Assembly (NCBI RefSeq): GCF_002257645.1
Contig: NZ_NQMO01000006.1
Location: 62,001 to 126,000 of the forward strand
Length of the DNA: 64,000 nt
Direction of reading: 5' to 3'
From: Paenibacillus sp. XY044
GTDB lineage: Bacteria; Bacillota; Bacilli; Paenibacillales; Paenibacillaceae
This document shows, one piece after another, positions 23,714 to 31,675 of this stretch; the first letter of the stretch is position 1, and each line of letters begins with the position of its first letter. The position numbers and the translations under genes were made by a program. The notes under the pieces are model-generated. The model searched no databases. It saw nothing but the letters and a program-made list of their open reading frames with translations, and had not been told where the DNA came from.

Positions 23714-24052
23714 TTGAGCAGAGATAAACATTTGCCGTTGACCGAAACGGTATATTATATTTTGTTGGCGCTGCTGGAACCGGCGCATGGCTATTTGATT
23801 ATGCAAAAGGTGGAGGAGCTCAGCGCGGGGCAGGTCCGGATGGCGGCCGGCACGCTGTACGGGGCGGTGGACAATCTGCTGAAGCAGAAATTCATCCAGC
23901 CGGCCGCGAGCGAGGACAGCCGCCGAAAGGTGTATGTCATCACGGATCTGGGTCGGGAAATGCTGAGACAGGATTACGAGCGGATGCGCCACATGATCGA
24001 AGTGACCAATATGCAGTGGGGCAAGGAGGAGTTGCTGCATGAAAAAATATAA
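23714..24052 (+). CDS. PadR-family transcriptional regulator
   Basis: About 112 residues with a PadR winged helix (YYILLALLEPAHGYLIMQKV, AGTLYGAVDNLLKQKFI, KVYVITDLGREML). TTG 23714 follows GGGAGGT; the frame extends to GTG 23687 without a better site. It overlaps the DUF2812 gene by 14 bases, the standard PadR-DUF2812 pair, and probably represses it. Confidence 0.9.
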   Translation: MSRDKHLPLTETVYYILLALLEPAHGYLIMQKVEELSAGQVRMAAGTLYGAVDNLLKQKFIQPAASEDSRRKVYVITDLGREMLRQDYERMRHMIEVTNMQWGKEELLHEKI

Positions 24053-24653
24053 ACTTTTTACGAATTTGGACCAGGAAGAACAGTGGCTGAACGACATGGC
24101 CCGGCAGGGCTATGTACTCGTCCGGAAATCCTTCGGCTATCAATTCGAGCGAAGCGTACCGGAGGAAGCCAACTACCGGATCGACTTCCGCACGTTTAAA
24201 AATCAGCGGGACTTTGAGGATTATGTTGCCCTGTTTGAGGACAGCGGCTGGACGCATGTCGCCGGCACGAAGGGATCGGGAGCTCAATATTTCAAGCAGA
24301 ACGGTGACCAGGGGAACGAGGATATTTTCTCCGATGCCGACTCCAAGGCGGCCCGGTATAAACGGATTTCCGACATGTGGATGACGCTTTGCTGCTGCTT
24401 TATCCCGATTTTCGCGGTACTGATTTCGACCGATGCTATTGATGCGTCCGTTATCATGAAGCCCCAAGCGCTGTATTACACGCCGGGGTTGTGGGAAATG
24501 AGCGGCCCAAGATTTTGGCAGGCGTTCCTGTTCGAGACACCGTTTGCGCTGTTCCGCGGAGTCGTCTGGATGGTCATCCCGGTCATGATTATCGTATACT
24601 CGGTTTTCGCACACAAAGCTAAAAAGGAGTACGAGAAATCCCAGCGGCAGTAA
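24039..24653 (+). CDS. DUF2812 membrane protein
   Basis: 204 residues. The N-terminal soluble part (KKYKLFTNLDQEEQWLNDMA, FEDYVALFEDSGWTHVAG) matches DUF2812. Two membrane segments (about 108-128 and 170-192) follow, with a charged tail. DUF2812 proteins nearly always sit behind a PadR regulator, but their job is unknown; an envelope-stress role is often supposed. Start inside the padR 3' end with AAGGAGG upstream. Confidence 0.88.
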   Translation: MKKYKLFTNLDQEEQWLNDMARQGYVLVRKSFGYQFERSVPEEANYRIDFRTFKNQRDFEDYVALFEDSGWTHVAGTKGSGAQYFKQNGDQGNEDIFSDADSKAARYKRISDMWMTLCCCFIPIFAVLISTDAIDASVIMKPQALYYTPGLWEMSGPRFWQAFLFETPFALFRGVVWMVIPVMIIVYSVFAHKAKKEYEKSQRQ

Positions 24654-24673
24654 TGCCGAATGGGAACCAATAA

Positions 24674-24711
24674 GGGGGATGCTGCGCTTGTCGTCAGCGT
24701 CCTCTTTTTTT
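24674..24711 (+). terminator. Terminator after the DUF2812 gene
   Basis: GGGGGATGCTG, loop, CAGCGTCCTC with G-U pairs, followed by seven T. Confidence 0.65.
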
Positions 24712-24762
24712 ATGCGGAGAACGGCTGGCGTGGTTTGCGGCTTGGCTGAGCGGTCAGCGCCT

Positions 24763-24828
24763 CTTTAATCTTTCTTTAGATTTCCTTTAATATTAATTTC
24801 TGTTTGCTTAACATCCTCTCCCTATAAT
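24763..24828 (+). promoter_or_regulatory. Van-like operon promoter with three 11-bp-spaced CTTTAxx repeats
   Basis: CTTTAAT (24763), CTTTAGA (24774) and CTTTAAT (24785) repeat at exactly 11-base intervals, as in tandem sites of OmpR/PhoB-family regulators such as VanR. TATAAT is at 24823-24828, with no good -35 in front of it, as expected for an activated promoter. No regulator gene is adjacent. Confidence 0.6.
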
Positions 24829-24900
24829 CAAAAGCATCTTAGGTTCACGCTCAGGCGCTCACGCGGAGTGGGCACCGGACCGGAAATGGGGAGAAACGAG

Positions 24901-25962
24901 ATGCATAAGAAAACGATCGCCGTGCTGTTCGGCGGCTGCTCGACGGAATACGAAGTATCGCTGCAATCGGCGGCATCTGTCATAGATCATTTGGACAAGA
25001 ACAAATATGAGCTGGTGCTCATCGGCATTACCCGGGAGGGAGCCTGGCGGAGGTACCCCGGAGATACGGAGGATATCCGGAGGGATTGCTGGCAGCAGCA
25101 TCCGGGTTGCATCCCGGCTTTTCTGCCGCCGAGCCGGGAAACAGCTGGGATCGTGGAGCTGGTCGGGACGGAATACCGCCTTACACCGGTGGACGTGGTC
25201 TTCCCGGTTCTTCACGGCAAAAACGGGGAAGACGGCACGCTGCAGGGACTGCTGGAGCTGTCGGGCATTCCTTTTGTCGGCTGCGGCACGCTGTCTTCCG
25301 CCCTTTGTATGGACAAGGAGGTTGCCAGCAAGCTGGTTAAAGCGGCCGGGGTGGATGTGGCGGATTCGGTGACGGTCCAGGCAGGAGACGACTTGTATGC
25401 GGCAGCCAAATCGGCTGAGACGCTGGGCTATCCGGTCTACGTCAAGCCGGCCAAGTCCGGCTCTTCCTTCGGCATTACGAAGGCTTACGACAGGCTGGCG
25501 CTAATGGACGGCATCCGTGAGGCGCTGCAGCATGACGACAAGGCGGTGGTCGAGCAGAACATCGCCGGTTTTGAGGTGGGCTGCGCAGTTCTTGGACATC
25601 GGGAACCATTCATTGGGGAAATCGATGAGATCGAGCTGCAGGGCGAATTTTTTGACTATACGGAAAAATATCAGCTGATTTCGTCCACGATCCATCTGCC
25701 TGCGCGAATTTCGGAGGAGACGGCGAACCGGGTCAAAGAGACCGCGCGCCGCGTCTACCGGACGCTCGGCTGCCGCGGCCTGGCCCGGGTGGACATGTTC
25801 ATTACCGAAGAGGAGCGGGTCGTATTCAATGAGGTGAACACGATGCCCGGATTCACGGCGGCAAGCCGTTATCCGAACATGATGCGCGCCAGCCATCTGC
25901 CGTACCCGGACCTGATGGACCGGCTGATCCAGCTGGCCGAAGCGAAGGAGGCGGTTCGATGA
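24901..25962 (+). CDS. Van-type D-alanine--D-X ligase (probably D-Ala-D-Ala or D-Ala-D-Ser)
   Basis: 353 residues, ATP-grasp fold. VLFGGCSTEYEVSLQSAASV, the grasp lysine in YPVYVKPAKSGSSFGITKA, the LGCRGLARVDMF and FNEVNTMPGFTAASRYPNMM strings, which are especially Van-like. The omega loop reads FFDYTEKYQLISS, not the EKGSENA-type loop of D-lactate ligases, so D-Ala or D-Ser as second substrate is likelier. ATG 24901 follows GGGGAG. It ends in a four-base overlap with the VanXY-like gene, and a racemase is third, the order of D-Ser-type van clusters (ligase, vanXY, vanT). Confidence 0.85.
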   Translation: MHKKTIAVLFGGCSTEYEVSLQSAASVIDHLDKNKYELVLIGITREGAWRRYPGDTEDIRRDCWQQHPGCIPAFLPPSRETAGIVELVGTEYRLTPVDVVFPVLHGKNGEDGTLQGLLELSGIPFVGCGTLSSALCMDKEVASKLVKAAGVDVADSVTVQAGDDLYAAAKSAETLGYPVYVKPAKSGSSFGITKAYDRLALMDGIREALQHDDKAVVEQNIAGFEVGCAVLGHREPFIGEIDEIELQGEFFDYTEKYQLISSTIHLPARISEETANRVKETARRVYRTLGCRGLARVDMFITEEERVVFNEVNTMPGFTAASRYPNMMRASHLPYPDLMDRLIQLAEAKEAVR

Positions 25963-26783
25963 TCGGGGTTGTAGGGACTGAAGGACGCGTGATTCATATC
26001 CAGCCGAACATGGTACACCGGGGCCACCTGATCCTCATTAACAACGAGCACCCGCTCCGCCAGACGCCTTATTCCAAGAGCCTCGCGCCTGTGGAATCAC
26101 TCGCTCACGCCAGCACTCATGAGCGGGTGATGCGTCTGGAACGCAACTGCCTGCAGCGGCTGGAGGCGCTGCTGGACGCGTGTGGGGGCCGAAGCGGCAT
26201 CGGAATTGTCAGCGGCTACCGCACCACCATGGAGCAGCAGCGCATTTACGATCGGTCGCTGGTGGAGAACGGAGAAATTTTTACCGCGAGCTACGTGGCT
26301 CGTCCCGGAGAAAGCGAACACCAGACCGGACTTGCGGCGGATGTGGGCGACAAGCATACCGGGGTCGACTATTTATGCCCGTCGTTTCCGGAGGACGGCG
26401 TGTATGCTTCCTTTCGGGAGCTTGCGGCGGAGTTTGGCTTCATCCAGCGTTACAAGCAGGGCAAAGAGCATCTGACGCATATTGCCTGCGAGCCCTGGCA
26501 TTTTCGTTATGTAGGCGTGCCGCATGCCGTCATCATGGAGCAATACGGGATGTGTCTGGAGGAATATACGGATTACTTGAAGCAGTTCACCTTGAATGGT
26601 CCGCATCTGTTCAAGAAGGTGAAGGAACATCTTGTGGAGATATATTATGTTCCCGTTCGTGAGGAAGAGCAGGTACTGACGATCAAGGTCAGCCCTGAAA
26701 CGAGGGTGGAGTGCTCAGGGAACAACGTGGACGGCTGCATCATCACTATCTTCCATGATTTGCGGAAGGGGCTGGTGAGTTGA
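25959..26783 (+). CDS. VanY/VanXY-like D,D-peptidase
   Basis: 274 residues, Zn peptidase of the VanY family. Metal ligands in GESEHQTGLAADVGDKHTG and CEPWHFRYVGVPH, plus VSGYRTTMEQQRIYD. There is no signal peptide or membrane anchor, unlike VanY and like the cytoplasmic bifunctional VanXY enzymes that remove D-Ala-D-Ala precursors. It carries an extra C-terminal 50-residue tail of beta type. ATGA overlap with the ligase and TTGA overlap with the racemase show one translational unit. Confidence 0.85.
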   Translation: MIGVVGTEGRVIHIQPNMVHRGHLILINNEHPLRQTPYSKSLAPVESLAHASTHERVMRLERNCLQRLEALLDACGGRSGIGIVSGYRTTMEQQRIYDRSLVENGEIFTASYVARPGESEHQTGLAADVGDKHTGVDYLCPSFPEDGVYASFRELAAEFGFIQRYKQGKEHLTHIACEPWHFRYVGVPHAVIMEQYGMCLEEYTDYLKQFTLNGPHLFKKVKEHLVEIYYVPVREEEQVLTIKVSPETRVECSGNNVDGCIITIFHDLRKGLVS

Positions 26784-27991
26784 GGGCACACCGTTCTCGG
26801 GCAGAAACATTCTCTGCGAGATGGGGATACACGCTTACTTCTCCAACCGAAAAGAGGGGGGCTCGGCCTGCCTTATCCCACCGGGCGTGGGCGGAGATTA
26901 GTCTGAGGCACTTGCGGCATAACGCTGCCGAGCTCCAGCGGCTTCTCCCGTCCGGGTGCCGCCTGATGGCGGTCGTCAAAGCCAATGCGTACGGACATGG
27001 CATTGTAGAGATTGCACGGCATCTGAACCGTTCGGGGATCCACAGCTTCGCCGTGGCGGAAATCGGGGAAGGGATCCTTTTGCGCGAACAGGGCATCCAA
27101 GGCGAGATTCTGGTCCTTGGCTACACCGATCCGGAGCGGGCCGCCGATTTGGCCCGGTACCATCTGACGCAGACGATGGTGAGCCTGGAATACGGACAAG
27201 CCTTGGAGGCGTGCGGCGTCGACCTGGAGGTTCATGTCAAAATCGATACTGGGATGAACCGGCTTGGCGTGCCCCATCAGAGTATGAAGTCGATTCTGCG
27301 GTGCTATGACTTTGTCAATCTTCGGGTGACGGGCATGTTCAGTCATTTGTCCATGTCAGATGGACTTGGAGCGGAGGAAACCGAATTTACGCGCCGGCAG
27401 ATCGGACATTTCGACCGGGTGGTCGCTCAAATCAAGGCAGCGGGCATGGATCCGGGCCTCGTCCATCTCCAGGGCAGCTACGGCATGCTGAATTACCCGG
27501 AGCTGCGCTATGACCGGGCCCGACCGGGGATCGCGCTGTACGGCCTGCTCAGCCAGGAGGGCGACGCTGTGCGGTGCATGGCCGATTTGCGGCCTGTACT
27601 GGCGCTCAGGGCGACCGTGACGCAGGTGAAGGAGGTACAGGCTGGCCACCCGGTCGGTTACGGACGCCGCTTCGTACCGGAGCGCGATATCCGGATCGCC
27701 ACGGTATCCATCGGCTATGCCGACGGCGTTCCGAGGATGCTGTCGGACGAGGGTGGACAAGTCCTGATCCGCGGGCAGCGGGCCCGTATCATCGGCAGCA
27801 TCTGCATGGATCAGCTGACCGTCGACGTCACCGGCATCGACGGCGTGCGGCAGGGGGACACCGTCACGCTGATCGGCGAAGACGGCGCGGAGCGGATCAC
27901 CGCCGGCGAGATCGCCGCGCGCTGCGGAACGGTCACCAACGAAATCGTAAGCCGGCTCGGCATTCGGGTGCAGCGTATATATGTTGAATAG
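26780..27991 (+). CDS. Alanine/serine racemase of the Van-like operon
   Basis: 403 residues, fold-type III PLP racemase. PLP-lysine in MAVVKANAYGHGIVEIARH, LYGLLSQEGD, catalytic Tyr in VSIGYADGVPRML, and RAGIIGSICMDQLTVDVT-like strand near the end. TTG 26780 overlaps the previous stop (TTGA) with GGAAGGGG upstream; the first 33 residues are basic and not part of the fold. VanT serine racemases have this domain behind a membrane domain; here no membrane part exists. It would supply D-Ala or D-Ser for the ligase. Confidence 0.87.
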   Translation: MRAHRSRAETFSARWGYTLTSPTEKRGARPALSHRAWAEISLRHLRHNAAELQRLLPSGCRLMAVVKANAYGHGIVEIARHLNRSGIHSFAVAEIGEGILLREQGIQGEILVLGYTDPERAADLARYHLTQTMVSLEYGQALEACGVDLEVHVKIDTGMNRLGVPHQSMKSILRCYDFVNLRVTGMFSHLSMSDGLGAEETEFTRRQIGHFDRVVAQIKAAGMDPGLVHLQGSYGMLNYPELRYDRARPGIALYGLLSQEGDAVRCMADLRPVLALRATVTQVKEVQAGHPVGYGRRFVPERDIRIATVSIGYADGVPRMLSDEGGQVLIRGQRARIIGSICMDQLTVDVTGIDGVRQGDTVTLIGEDGAERITAGEIAARCGTVTNEIVSRLGIRVQRIYVE

Positions 27992-28014
27992 CCGCTGGGT
28001 ACAGCGGCTTTTTT
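27991..28014 (+). terminator. Terminator of the Van-like operon
   Basis: GCCGCTG-GGTA-CAGCGGC followed by TTTTTT, touching the stop codon. Confidence 0.92.
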
Positions 28015-28044
28015 GCGTTCAAGGCCACGTTGGAATTGCCGTCG

Positions 28045-28425
28045 CTACTTCGTTATATTTCGGCGTATGAACTTTTTCGTGATGTAGTTTTTTGCAGTGA
28101 CGATAAGCATTTCCGGGATGAGAACGAAACCGGCAAATAGCAGCATAATGAACGGAAGAGAGGCCGTGAAAATAGCGAAGGTTTGTTCTTCCTGCGGCTC
28201 CATGATAACGAGCCATAAAGGGATCGCGACCACCCAGGTTAATAGGTTGGAGATCAGCAAATAGATCAGGTTTTCCCACAGCAAGCCGAATAGAATCAAA
28301 GCAGCAATAGGGATCGTCCACGAATCTAACTGTTGATCCAGATTTAAAAAGCAGAAGAAGGCCATGGGATAGATCAGGGTAAGAACGATTTGACTAGCTT
28401 TAACTTTAAGTCGTCTTCCTTTCAA
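28045..28425 (-). CDS. Small four-helix membrane protein, unknown
   Basis: 126 residues with four hydrophobic segments (about 10-28, 35-52, 56-74, 88-108) and basic ends (KGRRLKVKAS and ITKKFIRRNITK). No family is recognised. TTG 28425 has AGGAGTGAAGG upstream, the only good site. It lies 34 bases behind the MATE gene on the same strand and may be co-transcribed with it. Confidence 0.6.
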   Translation of the reverse strand: MKGRRLKVKASQIVLTLIYPMAFFCFLNLDQQLDSWTIPIAALILFGLLWENLIYLLISNLLTWVVAIPLWLVIMEPQEEQTFAIFTASLPFIMLLFAGFVLIPEMLIVTAKNYITKKFIRRNITK

Positions 28426-28459
28426 ACCTTCACTCCTCCTGTTCCGGTTTTCTATCGCT

Positions 28460-29812
28460 CTAGTGCTCGACGGCTTTCAGCCACTTATACCGGTTTACTT
28501 TGACAAGCGCGACAAAGCATTTAAGAATCTGATCACTCTTAAGAATAATAAATATGACGACCGGCGGGAAGCCAAAAACGAATGCACCCAGCAACGATGC
28601 CGGCAGGATCAACAACCACATAAAGATGAAGTCGTTATACATGACAAATTTGGTGTCCCCGTCGCTCTGGACAATCCCGGATAAGGCAGGCATTTCATAA
28701 GAAGTTCCGATAACGGTCACGGAAAGAACGGTCATAAACGCTAACGCAAGTTCTTTGGCTTCGTCCGAAACGGAATACAGGAAAAGAACATGGTCCTTGG
28801 TCAAGAATAAAACGATGCCGGTCAGTACGCCTATCAGAATGTACAGGACTTGAAGCGTTTTGCTGTAGGCTTTGATTTTTTCAAAAATGCCTTCTCCTAC
28901 AGTTTTCCCCATAAGGACTGAAGAGGCGCTGGCGGAAGCGTAGGAAATCACGGTTACGAACTGGAATATCGTTGTTGCTACACTATTGGCAGCGATCGCT
29001 GACGTTCCCATATGGCCAAGAATCCCGGTTTGCACAGCCATGGCTCCTGCCCATGACAGACTGGCCAACAGGATCGGTAAGGAAATTTTGGTGTATTGCT
29101 TCAGAATCGAATGATCGAGCTTGAGGAAGTCACGCAGCTGTAGTCGCAGGTGATGGTTATGTTTAAAAAAGTAAACGGCGACGATGATGCATTCGATAAT
29201 TCGCGAGATTAATGTAGCTGTGGCCGATCCTTCCAGCCCCAATTTTGGCAGCCCCCCGTAACCGTATACCAGTCCGTAATTGAGCGTAACGTTAATAGCA
29301 AGCGTACACAGGGAGACGATCAAGCCGATTTTCACAATCTCCATGCTGCGCAGGGCACCCAATAATATATTGGTAACGGCGAAAAAGACATACGAAAAGG
29401 AGACGATTCTTAGGAATTTAGCTCCTTCTTGAATGACCGCTCCGTCATTCGTCAATGCGGATAATAGTCCCGACGAAAAGAATAAGGCCACCAGCCACAT
29501 CAGCAGTCCGATGACAAACGAAATGGCCATTCCCGCTCCGACGACACGGCGAATGGGATGAATCTTGCCCGCCCCCCACAGGCGCGAACCCATAATAATA
29601 ACACTTTGGGAGCAGCCGATCATCAGAAACGTTGCGATGAACTGAATCTGATTCGCAAGCGATGACGCGGAGAGAGCCGTCTCATTATATCCCCCGAGGA
29701 TGAGATTATCCGAAAGATTGACGCCGATGGTAATGACGTTCTGGAGGGCAGTGATCAATGTCAGCCTGAAGAAGGTCTTATAAAAATGTCGTTCTCTAAC
29801 CAAGAGGCTCAT
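28460..29812 (-). CDS. MATE-family efflux transporter
   Basis: About 450 residues with 12 membrane helices in two MatE halves (FFRLTLITALQNVITIGVNL, then DNLILGGYNETALSASSLAN). MATE pumps export drugs or metabolites using Na+ or H+ gradients. ATG 29836 is possible, but AAAGGAG precedes ATG 29812. It is followed by a small membrane protein. Substrate unknown. It is a different subgroup from the MATE protein at 33942. Confidence 0.9.
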   Translation of the reverse strand: MSLLVRERHFYKTFFRLTLITALQNVITIGVNLSDNLILGGYNETALSASSLANQIQFIATFLMIGCSQSVIIMGSRLWGAGKIHPIRRVVGAGMAISFVIGLLMWLVALFFSSGLLSALTNDGAVIQEGAKFLRIVSFSYVFFAVTNILLGALRSMEIVKIGLIVSLCTLAINVTLNYGLVYGYGGLPKLGLEGSATATLISRIIECIIVAVYFFKHNHHLRLQLRDFLKLDHSILKQYTKISLPILLASLSWAGAMAVQTGILGHMGTSAIAANSVATTIFQFVTVISYASASASSVLMGKTVGEGIFEKIKAYSKTLQVLYILIGVLTGIVLFLTKDHVLFLYSVSDEAKELALAFMTVLSVTVIGTSYEMPALSGIVQSDGDTKFVMYNDFIFMWLLILPASLLGAFVFGFPPVVIFIILKSDQILKCFVALVKVNRYKWLKAVEH

Positions 29813-29911
29813 TACGGGATGGGCTCCTTTGTACATGAATTCTAGAAAACTTTTTTAAAGAGGAACCCTTACTAGCAGAGGTCCCTATATGACGCTCGCG
29901 CCTTGCAGGCT

Positions 29912-30511
29912 TCATGATTCTACTTTTCGGTCCTTGTAATAATAGATCTTGTCCTCCTCATTGATTTCGCGAAGCACTCTGCAAGGATTGCCAACGGCGA
30001 TAACACCGGGAGGCACATCTTTGGTGACGACGCTTCCTGCGCCAATGACACTGTTTCTGCCTATCGTCACGCCGGGGTTAATAATGGCCCCGCTCCCGAT
30101 CCATACACCATCTTCAATCACAACGGGGAAGGCGTACATTTGCCCAGTAGCCCGCAAATCAGGATCGATGGGATGGCCAACCGTACAGATGGTGACATTG
30201 GGTCCTAAGAGGACGCCATTACCGATCGTAACCGTCGTATCATCCATGATGGTTAAGTTCGTATTGGCATAAAAACCGTCTCCAATAAACGTGTGGGCCC
30301 CATAGCACAAGTGCAGGGGAGGCTCGATCCAACAATGGGCGCCGTAGCTTCCGAAGAGCTCTTTGGCCAGTGCTGCCCGCTTTTCTTGTTCTGAAGGTCT
30401 CGTATGGTTAAAGTCATATACGAGTTCTTTACCTCGTAGCCGTTCCTCCGGCAAGCCTTCCCCCATATCCGTAAACAGCTTGCCGTTTTTTATATTGTCA
30501 CGTTGCGACAT
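29912..30511 (-). CDS. Maltose/galactoside O-acetyltransferase family protein
   Basis: 199 residues. An N-terminal Mac helix (MGEGLPEERLRGKELVYDFN) and a left-handed beta-helix of hexapeptide repeats (IGNGVLLGPNVTICTVGHPI, WIGSGAIINPGVTIGRNSVI). His in TVGHPID is the usual catalytic base. It transfers acetyl from acetyl-CoA to a sugar hydroxyl. ATG 30511 has AAGGGGG seven bases ahead. Divergent from an AraC regulator, its likely controller. Confidence 0.92.
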   Translation of the reverse strand: MSQRDNIKNGKLFTDMGEGLPEERLRGKELVYDFNHTRPSEQEKRAALAKELFGSYGAHCWIEPPLHLCYGAHTFIGDGFYANTNLTIMDDTTVTIGNGVLLGPNVTICTVGHPIDPDLRATGQMYAFPVVIEDGVWIGSGAIINPGVTIGRNSVIGAGSVVTKDVPPGVIAVGNPCRVLREINEEDKIYYYKDRKVES

Positions 30512-30637
30512 GTTTGTGCCCCCTTGCATGGATTGATATCTTCGTCGTTTGCATTATAATAATAGTGCAATGAAGCGTTGGATTATATTGAATTCGGCCT
30601 TATTTATATAACAATCGTATTTATTGGAGGGGTGAAG

Positions 30638-31525
30638 ATGATGCAGTTGAACGTTGCGGACAATATGTCGGAGATCGTTGAATACGATACGCCGTATCTT
30701 CCAATCCGTACAAGGCATGGCGTATTATCTTCCTTCTACAATCGCAGTGCGAGCTGCCACTGGCATCATGATTTGGAGTTCATTCTGATTCTGGAAGGCT
30801 CCATGAATTATTTTGTGGATGGGGATAACTATACCCTGCAGAAGGGAGAGGCCATTTTCGTCAATTCGAATCGGCTGCACTACGGTTACTCGAACCGGGA
30901 TGATGATTGCAGCTTTCTTGTGCTATTGCTTAGCCCCAAACTGATTGTCCGCAATTCGCATATCGAAAATAAATATATCCGGCCGTTATTATATGACCAG
31001 CAGAGTAATGCGGTTGTGTTAAATGAAAAAACGGCATGGCACGAGGAAGCACTCCGGCTTATCCGCAAATTGTATGAAACATGCCATGAGCAAAAGGAAG
31101 GCTATGAACTGCTGGCCCTCAGTCAGTTTGAGTTGTTATTTTTGCTGCTGCATCAGAATACCGTCGCAAAACATGGTATCCGTAAGGAGCATTCCAAGGA
31201 TATGGCGGCGGTCAAGCATATGCTGGGCTATATTCAGACCCATTTTGCCGAAAATATCGGGTTGCGAGATATTGCCGCCGCTGGATCGGTCTGCCGCAGC
31301 AAGTGCTGCGCTTTATTTAAGAACTCCGTCAAGAAAACGCCGATCGAGTACCTCACCAGCTACCGCATACAAAAGAGCCTGGAATTCATGACCAACGATA
31401 ACCTCAACATGACAGAGATTTCCACGGCCTGCGGATTTAATAGCTCCAGCTATTTTGCCGAAACTTTCAAAAAAATTTGGGGGATTACGCCAACCGAGTA
31501 TAGAAAAACGACAAACCCGGAATAG
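30638..31525 (+). CDS. AraC-family regulator with cupin sensor
   Basis: 295 residues. An N-terminal cupin (CHWHHDLEFILILEGSMNYF, KGEAIFVNSNRLHYGYSN) and C-terminal double HTH (IGLRDIAAAGSVCRSKCCAL, NMTEISTACGFNSSSYFAET, WGITPTEYRK). Such proteins usually activate carbohydrate genes after sugar binding to the cupin. The frame opens at 30578, but ATG 30638 with GGAGGGG seven bases before is clear. Divergent to the acetyltransferase. Confidence 0.92.
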   Translation: MMQLNVADNMSEIVEYDTPYLPIRTRHGVLSSFYNRSASCHWHHDLEFILILEGSMNYFVDGDNYTLQKGEAIFVNSNRLHYGYSNRDDDCSFLVLLLSPKLIVRNSHIENKYIRPLLYDQQSNAVVLNEKTAWHEEALRLIRKLYETCHEQKEGYELLALSQFELLFLLLHQNTVAKHGIRKEHSKDMAAVKHMLGYIQTHFAENIGLRDIAAAGSVCRSKCCALFKNSVKKTPIEYLTSYRIQKSLEFMTNDNLNMTEISTACGFNSSSYFAETFKKIWGITPTEYRKTTNPE

Positions 31526-31553
31526 GTTGACTTCCCTTGTATATTTCAAAATT

Positions 31554-31641
31554 AAAAAACCACCGCCTCGGTGACCACGCCCCCAACAGTTAGTGGATTT
31601 CTAACCATTGGGGGCAATTCACTGCAGGGCGGTGGTTTTTT
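31554..31641. terminator. 88-nt nested hairpin between convergent genes
   Basis: Outer 14-bp perfect stem AAAAAACCACCGCC / GGCGGTGGTTTTTT, then GCCCCCAA/TTGGGGGC and GTTAG/CTAAC inside, with TCGGTGA/TCACTG in between partly paired. It ends in T runs on both strands, so it can terminate the AraC (+) and ubiquitin-SLH (-) genes, but it is much longer than a normal terminator. Confidence 0.75.
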
Positions 31642-31675
31642 GCTTGTTCGACCGTTTTAAAGCATCGGCGTCGGC

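Noticed and set aside
24901..27991. D-lactate-type (vanA/vanB-like) resistance operon
   Set aside because: No vanH-like dehydrogenase is present, the ligase lacks the D-Lac-type omega loop, and a racemase replaces vanH.
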